From: a virus
IMG/VR virus record: IMGVR_UViG_3300020420_000022
Location: 1 to 48,999 of that record
Reading direction: 5' to 3' (one strand)
DNA length: 48,999 nt
Part shown: positions 16,841 to 30,400 of the stretch, one piece after another
How the letters are laid out: each line of letters begins with the position of its first letter
Numbering within the stretch: the stretch's first letter is position 1
Notes under the pieces: model-generated
What the model saw: the letters and a program-made list of their open reading frames with translations, nothing else
Databases searched by the model: none
What the model was told of the DNA's origin: nothing
Program-made: the position numbers and the translations under genes

Positions 16841-18437
16841 TGGCGTCGAAGGAAACTTGTGTGCTATCCAACTTCAAGTTAGTTGATGAGAAGTCCTCAG
16901 CAGTTCCACCGCCAACACCAGTAACAGTTAATGTAGCGATTTCAGTTGTTAATGGTGAGTTTGTTGCTGGTGTTTGTCCAATAGGTCCTGCAATTACACA
17001 ACGGAATTTGTATCCTGTCATGTATGATAATGCAGTGAATGCATATGAATTGCTTGTTGCACCAGTAACAACAGCAAAAGAGAATCCGCCATCTGTTGAT
17101 CTATACCACTGATAAGACTTGGGACCATCTTCGGGTGATATAGCAGCAGTAACAACGAATGTGACTGTATTGCCAGCAGCAGCAGTTGCGTTTGCTGGTT
17201 GTGCACCAATCTGAATAGTAGCAGGAGGTGCCTCTCCTCCTCCTGATGGAGGTGGTGGGGGTGCCTGTGCTCCGTTGTTTGGTGGTTGATCTATTGATTC
17301 TCTACATGTGAAACCCATCAAGTATGGGAATATTGCTTTCAAATTTGACTCACTATCTAACTCAGTAGATAAGAAATATGCATATGTTCCATTTGGATAT
17401 TCTGGTGTTACACAGAATCTACCATTATGATAATCTAATACACCAAGACCCTCTGCATACTCCCAGTCTTGCATCAGAGAACCAGCAGGAGGATTAAGTT
17501 GACTGGTACCATAGGTAGGTCTGCCTGCAACCTCTTCTGCTTTTATTCTATAAGAACTTGTTGCTAATGATATACCAGATCCATTGTTCCAAGGACTTGT
17601 GTAGAAATAAGGTCCATAGATAGGGAATCCATCAAATGCTATTCCAACCATCTTTGAGTGCCCATCTGGGTGCCTTAGATTGTCACCATTATACTGTGAT
17701 GAACCATAGTAATCATTGTATGTTGACATAACAGCATTTGCTTTCCAGCATGCTAAGAAGTCAGTGTCATGGTAATGATATTGTCCTGTCTGTTCTGGGT
17801 GTCCACCACAATTATCATCTCCAAAACTTACCACAGCATCTTCAAAGTGTGCATTCCAATTAAATCCTGCTGGGGGATTACCTCCATCACCAGCACTAGG
17901 ATTAAAGAATACTACACCATTAGATGCTACACCAATAGCACCAAGAGGTGTTGCAACACGAGCATTTCTTTGATCGTAATACTCTACTGTACCATTTTGA
18001 TCAGAAGCAAAGTCTACAATAAGTTGTAAATTATTACTTGTCTCTCTCCAAAACTCCCCAGCAATAGCAGTCTGAGTTGTCCCCCTGTATATGAATACTT
18101 GTTTACGTTCGTTAGCAGTGTCCTTATCGAATACAAATAGAATCCTATCACCAACTCTAATCTGTCCACTAGATTCTGTTCCGAGCAGCGTATTGTCGTT
18201 AGCCGAGAGTGGTAATGATACTAGGTATCCATTCTGTGTGTATGTTGCAGTATCAAACGTTCTTGTAACACCAAATGTACCACCTCTAAAATAAAAGTCA
18301 TGGTCAAAGTCTTGCTCAGTTACAGAACTAGGATTATTCGCATTAGGAAACGTACCATAGAGTACAGGGTTTGGTAAACCATCTGCTGATACATCTATGA
18401 TTCGTGTTGCTGGATTGTAGGTTGCGGTCCCTGCCAT
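16836..18437 (-). CDS. YHYH-domain virion protein with C-terminal Ig-like fold
   Basis: The 533-aa protein contains a complete YHYH domain over residues about 170-380: FNWNAHFED, Cys210, the diagnostic QYHYHD at 219-224, HPDGH at 256-260, DGFPIYGPY at 269-277 and NGRFCVTPEYPNGTYAYF at 338-355. A Pro/Gly linker follows (about 385-405). Residues about 408-507 look like an Ig-like domain (QPANATAAAGNTVTFVV, SYQWYRS, KFRCVIAG). The YHYH domain occurs in marine bacteria and phages; its biochemical role is not settled, and the clustered His/Cys suggest metal binding. The gene follows the giant gene with only a 7-base gap and shares its YHYH-like and Ig-like elements. A surface role on the tail is the likely interpretation. 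No Shine-Dalgarno is visible before the ATG. Confidence 0.88.
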   Translation of the reverse strand: MAGTATYNPATRIIDVSADGLPNPVLYGTFPNANNPSSVTEQDFDHDFYFRGGTFGVTRTFDTATYTQNGYLVSLPLSANDNTLLGTESSGQIRVGDRILFVFDKDTANERKQVFIYRGTTQTAIAGEFWRETSNNLQLIVDFASDQNGTVEYYDQRNARVATPLGAIGVASNGVVFFNPSAGDGGNPPAGFNWNAHFEDAVVSFGDDNCGGHPEQTGQYHYHDTDFLACWKANAVMSTYNDYYGSSQYNGDNLRHPDGHSKMVGIAFDGFPIYGPYFYTSPWNNGSGISLATSSYRIKAEEVAGRPTYGTSQLNPPAGSLMQDWEYAEGLGVLDYHNGRFCVTPEYPNGTYAYFLSTELDSESNLKAIFPYLMGFTCRESIDQPPNNGAQAPPPPPSGGGEAPPATIQIGAQPANATAAAGNTVTFVVTAAISPEDGPKSYQWYRSTDGGFSFAVVTGATSNSYAFTALSYMTGYKFRCVIAGPIGQTPATNSPLTTEIATLTVTGVGGGTAEDFSSTNLKLDSTQVSFDAT

Positions 18438-18444
18438 GATTTAT

Positions 18445-21400
18445 TTATTGGAAGAGTTGATTAGGTGTGAAGTTAGAAATTACAGTAGCACCAGTCTGTA
18501 CTGTTAGGATTACAGAGTTAGAGTAAACAGGTTGTGCACCAGCAGCGGTGATAGCAACTCTAAACTCATCACCATCATCTGCCTGTTCAGCAGCGTTAGA
18601 TGTGTAAACTGCTTGTGTAGAACCAGTGATGTTTGACCATGCAGTTTCACCGTATTGCTTACGCTGCCACTGATAGTTGAGAGGTGTAGTTCCTACACTG
18701 TTATCAGATTGTAGTCTGAATGATCCATCTACTGTGAATGATGCAGTCTGACCTTGGTTAACAGTTACGTTTGTTGGTTGAGCATTGATAACAATATAAC
18801 CAGCGACGATAACGATTGGATTACCATCTGCATCTGTACCTTGTCCAAGGTATGTGTCAAATCCACCGTTAACACCACCACCAGTAGGTGCAACGAAATC
18901 ATCTTCAACAGTTGTTTCTACAACAACATCAGGTAATGCATAACCAATACCAGCGTTCTTAACAACGATACTTGATATACCCATCAACGCACGAACACGA
19001 CCATCAAATCCAGTAGATGATATAACATCAACTTGTGGACGTGATGAATAACCATCACCAGGAGTTGTGATTATTGCTTTTGTTATTTCACCCGCTTTAA
19101 TAGTTGATAACGCAGAAGCGTCACGACCCTTAACAGTTCCTGTGTACTCGAAAGTAATTAAGGAGTTTGAAGATTCGATCAACGCAACTTCACGAGGAGA
19201 ACCTTCTCCTTCGATCTCTAATACGTCTCCTGCTTCGATAGGAGGTACAACAGTTGCAGCGATAACGTCAGCATCAGAACCAATGTATGAGAATGCTACG
19301 AATGTAGATCCTGCACGAGGAGTTTCAGCAAAGATTATTCTTGAACCAACAAGTTCGTAACCTATTCCAGGTTCCTGTATAACACCGTTCAATGAACAGA
19401 TGATATTGTTCTCTGGTAATATTGTTGCAGAATCAACACCCTCTGTTAATGTTAGTGAGTAGAATCCACCAAGGTATTTGAGGTTGAAGGACGAACGAAG
19501 TGAATCAAATTCAAAACTAATGTCGTCCAACTGGCGTAACTTACCGACATAGTATCCGATAAACTCAGATCCGATAGTTGGAGGTTCTGTAAATTGGATC
19601 TGGTCTGAGAAGGCAGTGTATGCAAAGTTTGCTCCTGGGGGTTGTAGTACACCATTGACAAATGTGAGGATGTGACCAGCAGGGTCGGGGAAGTATCTTT
19701 CGCCATTGTTGACGGTCAACTTGAATGTTGTTGCAACCCCATCAAATCCTCTGAAATATCTATCACAACGTCCGAGTAGTCCTTTACTCTGTGTAACACC
19801 AGCAGTCCAACCATAGTCAGATATGATGCTTAAATTACTTGGGAAGTCACCACTTACATTTTCTAACCATAATCTACCAGTTGTACCAGAGATTGCCTTA
19901 CCAGCAACACGTCCATAAGATGTGTAGTTAGTAATTGTTGCACTACTTAGGTTAGCAAATATAATTGGGAAGTTATTAAGGTTCTCAAATTTACCGATAG
20001 CACCATTGACTGCTAGATTTGGATCATCAACTGTTGTACCATCTGCTGCTGAACCATAAGGTGTAAAGTTAGCAAGATAGATGTTATGAATACTATTTTC
20101 CTGATCGTAGTTGTATTCAGTTACAACAGCAGTCCAACCTGGTTCTTTTGGAATAGTTCCTTGTAGGAGATATACTAAATCTCCTGCTGCAAAGTCACCT
20201 GTAAATCCTTGGTCTCTTGTGACACTAGCAACCTGATATTGAACAGTCTTAGTACCATGTACAAACTGATTAAGTTCAATCTGATCTAATCCTGATACTC
20301 TAATGTCTGCAATATCAAGAATCTTATCTGTTACAGAACCATAGATGATATCACCATCAACAAAGTCTTGATCTAGTGATTCAATATCAATACTAATTCT
20401 ACCACCTGTGTTACTTGTAAGAGCACCAGCAGAGTTTTCATAAAGAATGATATCTGCCTCAGCGGAGTTTGCTTTGTTGAATATCATTTCATTAACAGCA
20501 AATGCTCCTCTGTCTAGGTTGACCAACATACGAGTCTTACCTGTGCCATTTACACTAGCAGTAACACCACTATCAACACCTTCTAATACATCATCGTCAC
20601 TGAATGCACCAGTAATATTCTCAACGTAAATATAACCTTCGTTACTATTATCACCTGTCAGTACAGATGTCTGAACGATACTACCATTGTTAGATGCAGA
20701 ACCTTGAACCTGTATTGTCTCTCCATTTGTAAATCTACCAGATGCAGCGTCGATAAAGAACTTGCTATACAACTTAATAACTTTTGCTTCGTTATTTCTA
20801 GTGCTTATAACGTCAGCACGAGAATCAGATGTGATACCAGCAACAACATCAGCAATATTAAATCCACCACTTACAGGTGTATCAATATCTCTGACACCAA
20901 ATGTTGTAGTTGCTCTTTCGATACCAGATCTTACATCAACAGCAAACTGTTGTTGACCAGTTGTAAGAGTGTCTACACGGAAACGTGAGTATCTTGCATC
21001 GTGTCTAATCTCTCTTGAAATCTCAAAGTATGATGGAGTTGCATTAAGAACATAGAACCAATTCTGTCCTTGTAATCCTTGCTCAATATCTGCTGATGCA
21101 GGAATGTAAGTTAATACATCACCACGAGAATAGAAATTAGGACGAGTAATCTTAACTCTATGTTCTCTTCTCTCGAATCCAACCTCGACTGTTGGTGTAT
21201 TAAGAACAAGATCAGGGTCAGTGTTCCAGTCATTACCTTCATCGTATAAGTTGCGATCATTGGTTGCATGTGTATTATTGATCCATGTAATAGTATTATT
21301 TGTTGGAGGTGTACCTCTGGTTAATGCAAACTCAGCAACGTTAATTGATGCGTCCATGAAGAACTCAGTAGATTCCTTCTGATATTCAATACGATTGAGT

Positions 21401-24400
21401 ATAGCAGCAGAAAGAGTAGGATCAAAGTATGCATCATAAGTATTTTGTGCTCCCCATTCTGATGTATTATTGTTATCATATGATATACGTTTTGCTGCCT
21501 CTGCAATACGCAAGAGGTAGAATACTAAGTGTTGTCTAACAACCGTTGGGAATGCAATAAAGTTACCTTCACCATCAAACCATGTATTTACATACTTCAT
21601 CATTCCAGCATTACCACGAGTGTTCAAGTCGTAGATAACAGCATCCATTATAGTTTCTGCAAATCCTATTTCAGCGTTAGTTGTAGGATATTGTGATTGT
21701 ACCTCAGCAAATGCCTTACGAGAGATTGCTCCTTTGTTAAATGTTAGGTATCTTGCAATGAAACGTTCAGAATAGTTACCACCTGTATGTGGAGAATTAC
21801 CACCACCAAGTGTATCAATCATTAGATCAAATAATGTATCAGATGCAGATATAACGTTGTAACATGTATAGTATTGATATGCAGCATTACTATTGTATGG
21901 AGTTGTTCTAGTAACAGTTGTTAGATGACTAGGAGCAGGACTTGAAGATGCTGCCTTCTCTATTGTATCCATTACAAGATTGAATAATGTCTCAATACCA
22001 GATGCTGCCTGTGCACAAGTATTGTTCCAACCAGATGTACCACCATTTTCATCAAATGTGATTGATGTGTCACGATTTGCCATATCATTAGCATATTTGA
22101 TTGGCCAAATATTTGGTAGTGATTTCTGAATCGTACCATCAGTTATCTGTACAGGGTTAGCAAGTGTATCAGTAACGATAGATGTAAATGTTGTTAGGGC
22201 AGATGCTACATCAGCACAAAGAGGTGAACTACCATCAGCAGTAATTACATAGTTTGATTGATTGTATGGGAAGAAGTCTAAGTCAGTGAATAATTTCTGT
22301 GAGAATCCATGTGTAGAACCAGTAGTATTAACAGTCTCCTGTCTCATTACTTGTATAGCAAGATCTCTTGCTTTATTCATTACCCAAGTTACTTCTGTAA
22401 CGTAACCAGAAACGTGTGCAAGTGCAGTTCCATCTGTATACATTTCAGCAGCATGGAATACTTTATTGTTACCACCGTGGCGTAAGTTCCACTGCATTGC
22501 ATCAAGAACATCAGTAACGTCTTGTACACAGTCATGCTTACCAGCAACAGTGATTGCTTCATGCTCTGCTCTTACAAATGTATGTACATATTGATCGTTT
22601 GCACCAGCAGCACCAACATTAAATGTAAATGTATTTGTACCTGTTGATGTAATTGCAATACCTTTGTTATACCATGGATCGGTTGTTCTAGGATATGCAT
22701 GCTCAGAATTATTATTATCCTTAGTACATGTGAATACTAATGACTCTTGGCGTACATAGATCTTACGCCCTGTTGTTAGTCCATGAGCAGAACCATGGTC
22801 ATATGTTATGACACCAGTAGCAGCATCATATGTTATGCTTCCTGCTGCTGGGGTGAATGGACCCACGCCACTTACCCAATCAGTGTTGTGTAGTGATGGG
22901 AATTGTACAAGCATTTCATGTACTGCTTGCTCTGCGATGAATCTAATATTTCTTTCAACTATATTTGCAGCATCAATAAATCTATCAATAGCACCATTCT
23001 GTTCATATGTACTTGTCTCAACTTCATTAAATGATTCAGAAGCACCACCACCACCAGTTGCTTCTCCACCTTCTGCACCAGTATTATCTTCTGGATCGTA
23101 GATGTAAAGGTTCTCTCTACCAAATCCATTTCTCATGGTAAGGATTGCTATTTCCATTGCCCATGTCATTGCCCACTTAGATGCTTTATCCTCACCTTCT
23201 ACATGGATAAGACTGCTATCTTCTGGATCAAGATATAGTGCAGCAGCATCCCAAGTCTTAGAGTTACCACCTAGTCTAATATCATGAACCATTGCTTCTA
23301 TAACATCTACTAGGTCATCAGCACAATTTGTTCTACCACCTGGAACTTGGAAGTCTAGGAAGTAAGACATATCATTCATTGTGTGAACTGCTTCCCATGC
23401 AATAACATGTTTGTTTCTTTCTAACTGATCAGCAGTATCCATCCAAATATTATGACTTGGAGAAACTCTACTTTGATCAGGTGCTTGTGTGTCTATTGTG
23501 ACTGTTGTGTCTCTATATGCTTCTATCTGTGTGTACTCAGCAACATAGTAATCATCTGCATATTCAGCTGAGATTCCAATACTAGATGCAGTTGTACCAA
23601 ATGTTAATAATGTTTGGTTGATTGCATGATGTGCTAATTTCTTAGTATGTTCAAATGCATCTAACATAGCACTTAGTTGATCTTCTACATGAATGATCTG
23701 ACTAGAAGGATTGATATATTGATCAATAGCATATTGTGTAGCAGAGTTACCACCTGTTAGTAAATCAGTAACAACAGCAGGAAGAATGTAAACCTTAATA
23801 TCTCTTTCACAATATGGTTGACCATATCCAGGCATCACTAAGAAGTCATAATCTGTTCCATTGATATTTGCTTTATAGTCATTTTGTATTTTAAGAGCAA
23901 CTTCTTCTGCAATGTAATCTCTGTTCTTCCACAATGCATCACCAGCATCCCTAAATCTATCACCAGTAGGAGCAAGAATATTAATTATCTGATCTGATAG
24001 ACTTGTTATTTCATCTTGTATTGCCTGAGATGCAGGAGAAGAGAAGTTATTAGGAACTCTTAGAATTTCTGTATACTTAGTTCCACCAGCAGGATAATTT
24101 ACAAGATCACTACTTGTAGTTGTAATGATATAGTTCATTACATTAGCAAGTTCATTCCAAGCATATACAGATTGTAAAAGTTCATTACCAACGTAATCTA
24201 AACCACCCGCTTTGGTTAGATATCCTCTACCAGAGATTGTACTGTTATAATTACCACCATATCTGATATCAGCAATAATTGCTTTTGCAATATATTCCTT
24301 AGTATCACGAACACACTTAGCAGTACCAGTTGTGCTAGTATTACTGTCACCTGGAATTATGAAATCAGGATACTTCTCTGCCATTAGACCAACAGCAGTT

Positions 24401-27400
24401 TCTGCCATCCAGTCTAAGTTAAGTTCTAATATATCTGCTGCTTCTCTATATGAATCTCTACCTAAATCAATATCCTCAATAATAACTGTCTTATTATCGT
24501 AGTTAACTTTCTTACTTGTAGCAGTAGAGTTTGTCTGACCTGTATATGTACCAAAACAATCTTCTGTACTGATGATTATAGGTGACTCACAATCTAATCC
24601 AAATGTTACCTTAGCAGTATCTGTTGGGTATGTAAATCCTGGTGTGAATGTATTTGAGTACTTAGATTCTGTGTGGAGTATGAAGTTATCCATATGTCCA
24701 ACAAATCCATTAGAACCCTGCCAATCAGCAGCAATATTAAATGGTCTTTCTAGATAGTTGTTACTATCATTATAGTCACCACCAACTTGTGTACCGTTTA
24801 CAAACAACTTAGTAATACCTGTTGTTCTAGTAAGAGCAATATGACCCCAAACATTAGCAGTTAAGTTATGTGCACCTACGATATGATCTGTGCTATCATA
24901 CCAGTATTTGATTTGTGTTCCATCGAGATATAATACAGGAGATCCTACCAATGTTGCACTTGTAGTTCTTGTATCATATAAGAACTGTGTACCAGTTACT
25001 GCATTAGGACGTATCCACATCTCAATAGTAAAGTCAGCAGTACCAAACTTCTGACGATCAGATAATGTATGTGCTAAGTAAGAACCAGCGTCAAATCTTA
25101 TTGATTGTGTTCCTGCTTTCTTCTGTAATTTTGTTAGAACAGCAGAACCATTAACAGTTAATTTAGAGTTAGAGACGTACTCTCTATCTGTAAATGAACC
25201 AGTAACAGCGTTAGTAAATAACCACTTCAATCCAGCATTTGTTCCCTTACATATAAAGTTAGCATTGGAACTTGAACCTCTGATTGTTTCACCAGGAAGG
25301 AAGAATCCATTACCTTGTAAATCTTTATATGCAATCTTAAATACTCTAAGGTTTTCATTCTCTACATATCCACCATCATTTAGAGCAGCACCAGTAGGAA
25401 CAGCACTAAGTGATCCTGCACCTATTGCAGTAGTAACGTGTGATATTAATGTATGAATGCCTGCTTGAACGTCTGCACAATTACCAAGACCTTCGTTAAC
25501 TCCACTATAATAATTAGGATCATAATATGCTGCTTCGGTTCCGCCCCCATTGTATACAGCATTAGGTTCAGCAGAAACAAATGTATGAGTAAAACCACCA
25601 CCAGAACTAACAGCGTTAGCAGAGGCAGAAACAAATGTGTGAGCATATTGATCAGTCTGTGCAGAAGCACCGACGTTTATAGAAATAGTATTTGTATCCT
25701 TAGCAACAACTGGTAAAGATGCACCAGACGCAGGGTCAGTTGTTCTTGGATATTGTTTTGGTGTAGTGTTATCGTCTTGTGTACAAGTAAATGTAATTGA
25801 GAGGTCAGCAAGTGTTACTGGATCACCTATATCAAGTGAATGAGTTCCGATAGTAAGAACCATTACACCTGTTGCTGGATCGTAGGTTGCACCAGTAGGT
25901 GTATATTGTACAAGAGGAGATGCCCCAACGTCAACTGTAATAGAAGTTTGAGTTGTAGCAGATATATTTAGATCAGCGTTAAATGCTGGGTCACCTGTTC
26001 TAGGATATGGGTGGAATGAAGCACCACCGTCCATAGTACATGTGAAGTTCAAACTGTAAGGTCTGATCTTAACAGTATCTGATGTGGTCAAACTATGATT
26101 ACCAATAGTCATTACTAATTGACCATTAGCAGGAGTATATGTAACAGCAGTTGGTGTAAATTGTGTTAGTGTAGTTCCAGCAGCACCAAGATAAGGACCT
26201 TGATATGTTGTTGGATCTTTCAACATATAACCTGTCTCAGGTGTTCTAGTGTTAACCTGTACATATAATAAATTATTGATTGCTCTCTTACATAATTCTG
26301 CTACATGTTTAAATGCAGATAGATATTCTTTTACCTCTCCTACAAATCCATTAGAAATAGGAACACCAATATTATCAAAGTATGTTTTAATAAACTTGAC
26401 AGTTTGGAAGTTACCATCAGTTGTGATATCTGTTGATAATGCATCTACAAGATATCCTATGTCTCTTCTGCACTTAATTTCATGTGCAGTGTACTGTGTG
26501 ACAGTTACCTCGTCAAGTAAATCAGCGAGAGAACCAGCAGTAAGTACAACAGAAACGTTGTCATATAAAGTTTGTAAAGCTGACTGAACATCTGAACAAT
26601 TAGTAGCACCATAGTTTGTGGTATTGGTGCCAGCAGTTCCATAAGGATTACCTGGTGAAGGGTCAGCAGTAATCCCAGTTCCGCTGGAACCACCAGCAGT
26701 TCTTTCATTATACTTAACGTAGGTCACACCGTCAACAGTTTCAGAACCAGTGAGCATATTGCTCAATGCCTGTTTCATCAAACTAACTGCCTGACCAAAT
26801 GCATAGTTAGTTGCCTCTGCCTCATTATTTACATATAAGAAGGTCGTACCATCGGTTGAGAAATACTTTTGTAACAATTTGCGTGTGTATTTCGTACCAC
26901 CACTATAAACGTCGAATGCTAATGCCTCGATCATATACTTGGTATCTCTAACACACTTAGGTCCAGATGGAATTGTTAATGATGGATATTGTGCAACCAT
27001 CAATGCATATGCTTTGTTAGCAATGTAATCTATATTCTTGATGATTAGACGATAAGCATCAGCATATCTACTCCAAGCATCAGTCATGTTATCACCTGGG
27101 TAGTAGAATCCTGGGTGCTCAACTGCTATCTGTGCATTAGCAAAGTCAACGATCTCTTCTTTGTTTAGAGAGATCATACGACCACCATCTTGCCATCTAT
27201 TCTTAGCGTTAGTTACTTGGTTACCATACTCAAATGTAATAGAACGAAGCATATCGTTTGCTGCTATTACACCACCAGTTAAGTTCTCATATTCAATTTC
27301 AGTAGATCTTACTTCTTCAAAATCTAGGAAGTCAGCGTTGATACGATCACTTGCATCTGTTAATGTAGTAGGTGTAATCGTAGTCTCAGCAATATTGTCA

Positions 27401-30400
27401 AGAATTACGTTCTGGTTAGTTAGGGATATAAGTCTTTCAAATATAATACCGTTAAATGTAGATCCTTTGTTAATAATAAGAGTATCAACAATATCACCTA
27501 ATACATTAGAACCAGCAACTACCTCTGTGAGAGAATCTAGTAATCTATTTCCTTGTGCATCAGGGAAGTATCTTTGTATTGTTTCTCCATCTGAAATCTC
27601 TGCCTCACTGGACTTTAAGTAGTATAATATTACAGGGTTTGCTTCAAAGTCAATTCTTACAATTTCACCAGTAGCAATTCCGCCAGGTCCTTGGAATTTA
27701 TCACCTTCTTCAAAACTAGACCATGATCCAGTTGTGCTACCAACAGGACGTACCAAGTTGATAGAAACAATAGGATCTCTATATGGAGAAATACTTGTAA
27801 TCTTAGCAGCAATATTAGAACTTGCTGAATAGATTATATCGTTTAAGAATATACTGTATGTTCCTGTTTCATATTCAGATGTACCTGATGTTTTAGAAAG
27901 AACTAACTTATCATCAATAACACCATCAAGGTCAAGGTTGTTCTCTTCAATTACAGCAGTATTACCATCAAGACTCGTTACAGTTTCACCAAACTCAAAG
28001 ATAGTCTTATAGTTTACGCTATCTACGTTTAATACATTAGCACCATATCCAGCATTAAAGAATGATACATTCTCTCCTCTATCAAAGTAACCATTTGCCA
28101 TGTCAGTAACGTCAATAGTCTGGTTAACAGTATCAACAGTTTGTATAGTAGCGGTTGCTCCTGTTGTAGCACCAGTTACCCTATCACCAGCAAGTGCACT
28201 TTGTGTAAATGTTCCACCTATATTCTGTAAGAATATTTTAGTAATAGAGTCATCTATTGATCCAATAAGAGCACTGAATCCTGTTCTGCTAACATCAATT
28301 CTTTCATTAAGTACGAATGGACCATTTTGAATATCTACAACATCAATAGATGTAGCACCAGTTGCAACAACTCTTGCAGATGCATTAGAAACAAAACCAA
28401 ATACTGTATCACCTATTGATGGGAATATACCACCAATAGTATTCAAGTTAAATCTTGTAATTGGATATAGATCAACTTCTACATTTCTGTATACAACCTT
28501 AGAATCAGGTTTTGGAGGTTCAGCAAATACAAGGTTATTACCAACAACACTATATGAAGTTCCAGGTGCCTGTATAATACCATTAAGTGTAATTAGTAAC
28601 TGATTCTCATTTACAACTAAGTTCTCACCTTCAACAGCGATTGGGAATGATTTCCTAGATCCATCAAACTGTGATGCAATATTATCAATCTTTTTAACAA
28701 TAGAAGTTAGAATTTCCTCAGAGTTAGTTAATCTCTTCTTACGGAATAGAACCTCAGAGTTATTGAATGTAGAGTAGATAGGTTGTGCAGCACCAAAGGA
28801 TGTAATTTGGTTTACATTAGAATACTCATTGATGTTTACCTGTTTTGTAAATCCAGCAACAACTTTACGTCCAGATACGTCTTTACCACCAGTTAGTTCT
28901 AACTGACCAAACATGCTGAATCCAACAGGATGGTTGTTTTCTAATATCTGTTCTTTCCATCTATTGATAGGAATCTTAGACTTAATAACATAAGAGAAGT
29001 TCTGATAGAAGTAAGAGTCTTGAATCTTTTGTACAATCTCTGATGGTTTACCAACGTCATCAATAAATCTACCAGGAGTTCTAGTAAGAGCGTCAATATT
29101 AAGAACACCCTTAGCAATATTCAAGTTATCAATAATACCAGATGCACGAGATATCACACCTTGTACTTTACCACCAACAACAAAATCTCCTCGTGGGTTA
29201 GTAATCTTTAAAATCTTAGGTTGTATCTGCCAACCTTCATTTTCTGATACAATACCAAATGCACTTGCTAATTCATATGTCTCACCTTGGAATACTTCTT
29301 CACCTTCTAAGAAACGTGATGTTTCTACAACAGCATCTGCTTGACCACCAAATACCTCAGTAAGAAGAACCTGACGACCATCACCCTGTGTTAAGAATGT
29401 GATAAAGTTACCAGACTGTGCATCAACAGGTGTTAAAGCAAATCTTAACTGGTCAGATTCTAGTGAGTTAGCATCACCAGTGATAGCATAGTATGTTTGT
29501 GTTGATGATAATGATGTCAAACCAACTGAACTTGGTTTTGGTAGTACACCGACAGTAGAACCAATATCTTCTGCTCTAAACTGTACAGCAGCACCAGTTG
29601 TAATACCATGTGGGAAGTTGAACTGTAAGTAGTTCAAGTCAAGGTTTACAACGTATGTAAATTCTGATTTAAGTGTTACTGATGGTTGTGAACTATATCC
29701 AGCACCAGGATTTTTAATTAAAATCTCTGATAATCTATTGTTCTTAACGATTGCCTCTGCCTCAGCACCTGTTCCACCACCACCTGATATAATAACAGAA
29801 GGAGGAGATGTATAACCAGCACCAGGATTTGTAATCGTAATCTGTGAAAGAATAGATGTATTGAATAACTGTAAGTTGACTGGGAATGCAATCTCAGGAC
29901 GTAAGGTATAGTCATGTGAGTAACCATAACCAAATTCATTATTTTTAAGAGTTTTAATCTTACCAATCTGTCTACCAGTTAAGAATACAGCAGCACCAGT
30001 ACCCTCAGCAGGAATTACAACATTTAATTCAGCACCAGAACCTGACAATGTAGGTCCTAAAATACCTTCAATACCATCTACATCAATAGATGCCTCTGTA
30101 TATCCTTTTCCTGGATCTGTTAATGCAACAGCAGTAATAGTTCCTGATCCAATCTCTTCATCAACTTCAACAGTAAGTTGAACAAGACCACCTTCACCAT
30201 CACCTAAAATAGGAACCTGTGTATAAACACCAACTGCATATTCAGTACCACCATTAACAATTCTGACTTTCTCAATCTTACGATCTGATGCAATATCAGA
30301 TACAACAGGTAGTTTTTGATAGAATCCACCTGGGGATATCAGTTTAATATTATTAATAGGACCAATCGCTTTTACTGATGTAGTAGAGTATTTGGAATTA

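Larger units (their letters stand above)
21475..27060 (-). repeat. Seven-copy Cys-containing helical repeat of the giant protein
   Basis: Copies have the pattern N-x2-(Y/F)IA-x2-A ... YP ... C-x-R-D-x3-Y-I-x2-A-x4-D-I-x3-GGN. Conserved Cys are at residues 4241 (CVRDTKYMIEA), 4402 (CRRDIGYLVDA), 5121 (CVRDTKEYIAK), 5289 (CERDIKVYILP), 5451 (CADDLVDVIEA) and 5716 (CVQDVTDVLDA). A seventh copy near 6006 (AETIMDAVIYDL, RGN) lacks the Cys. Spacings are 161, 719, 168, 162 and 265 residues. The 719 interval holds a LamG-like domain and two beta units, and the 265 interval holds one beta unit, consistent with a basic period of about 162-168. Confidence 0.75.

Noticed and set aside
18442-18449. AATAAATA late-promoter-like box before the YHYH gene
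   Set aside because: It is only a few bases from the ATG, so the transcript would start inside the coding region; it also differs from the consensus at the first base.
27161-27622. Plus-strand open frame of 153 codons
   Set aside because: It lies inside the giant gene on the other strand, has no ribosome-binding site and reads as a shadow of the minus-strand codons.
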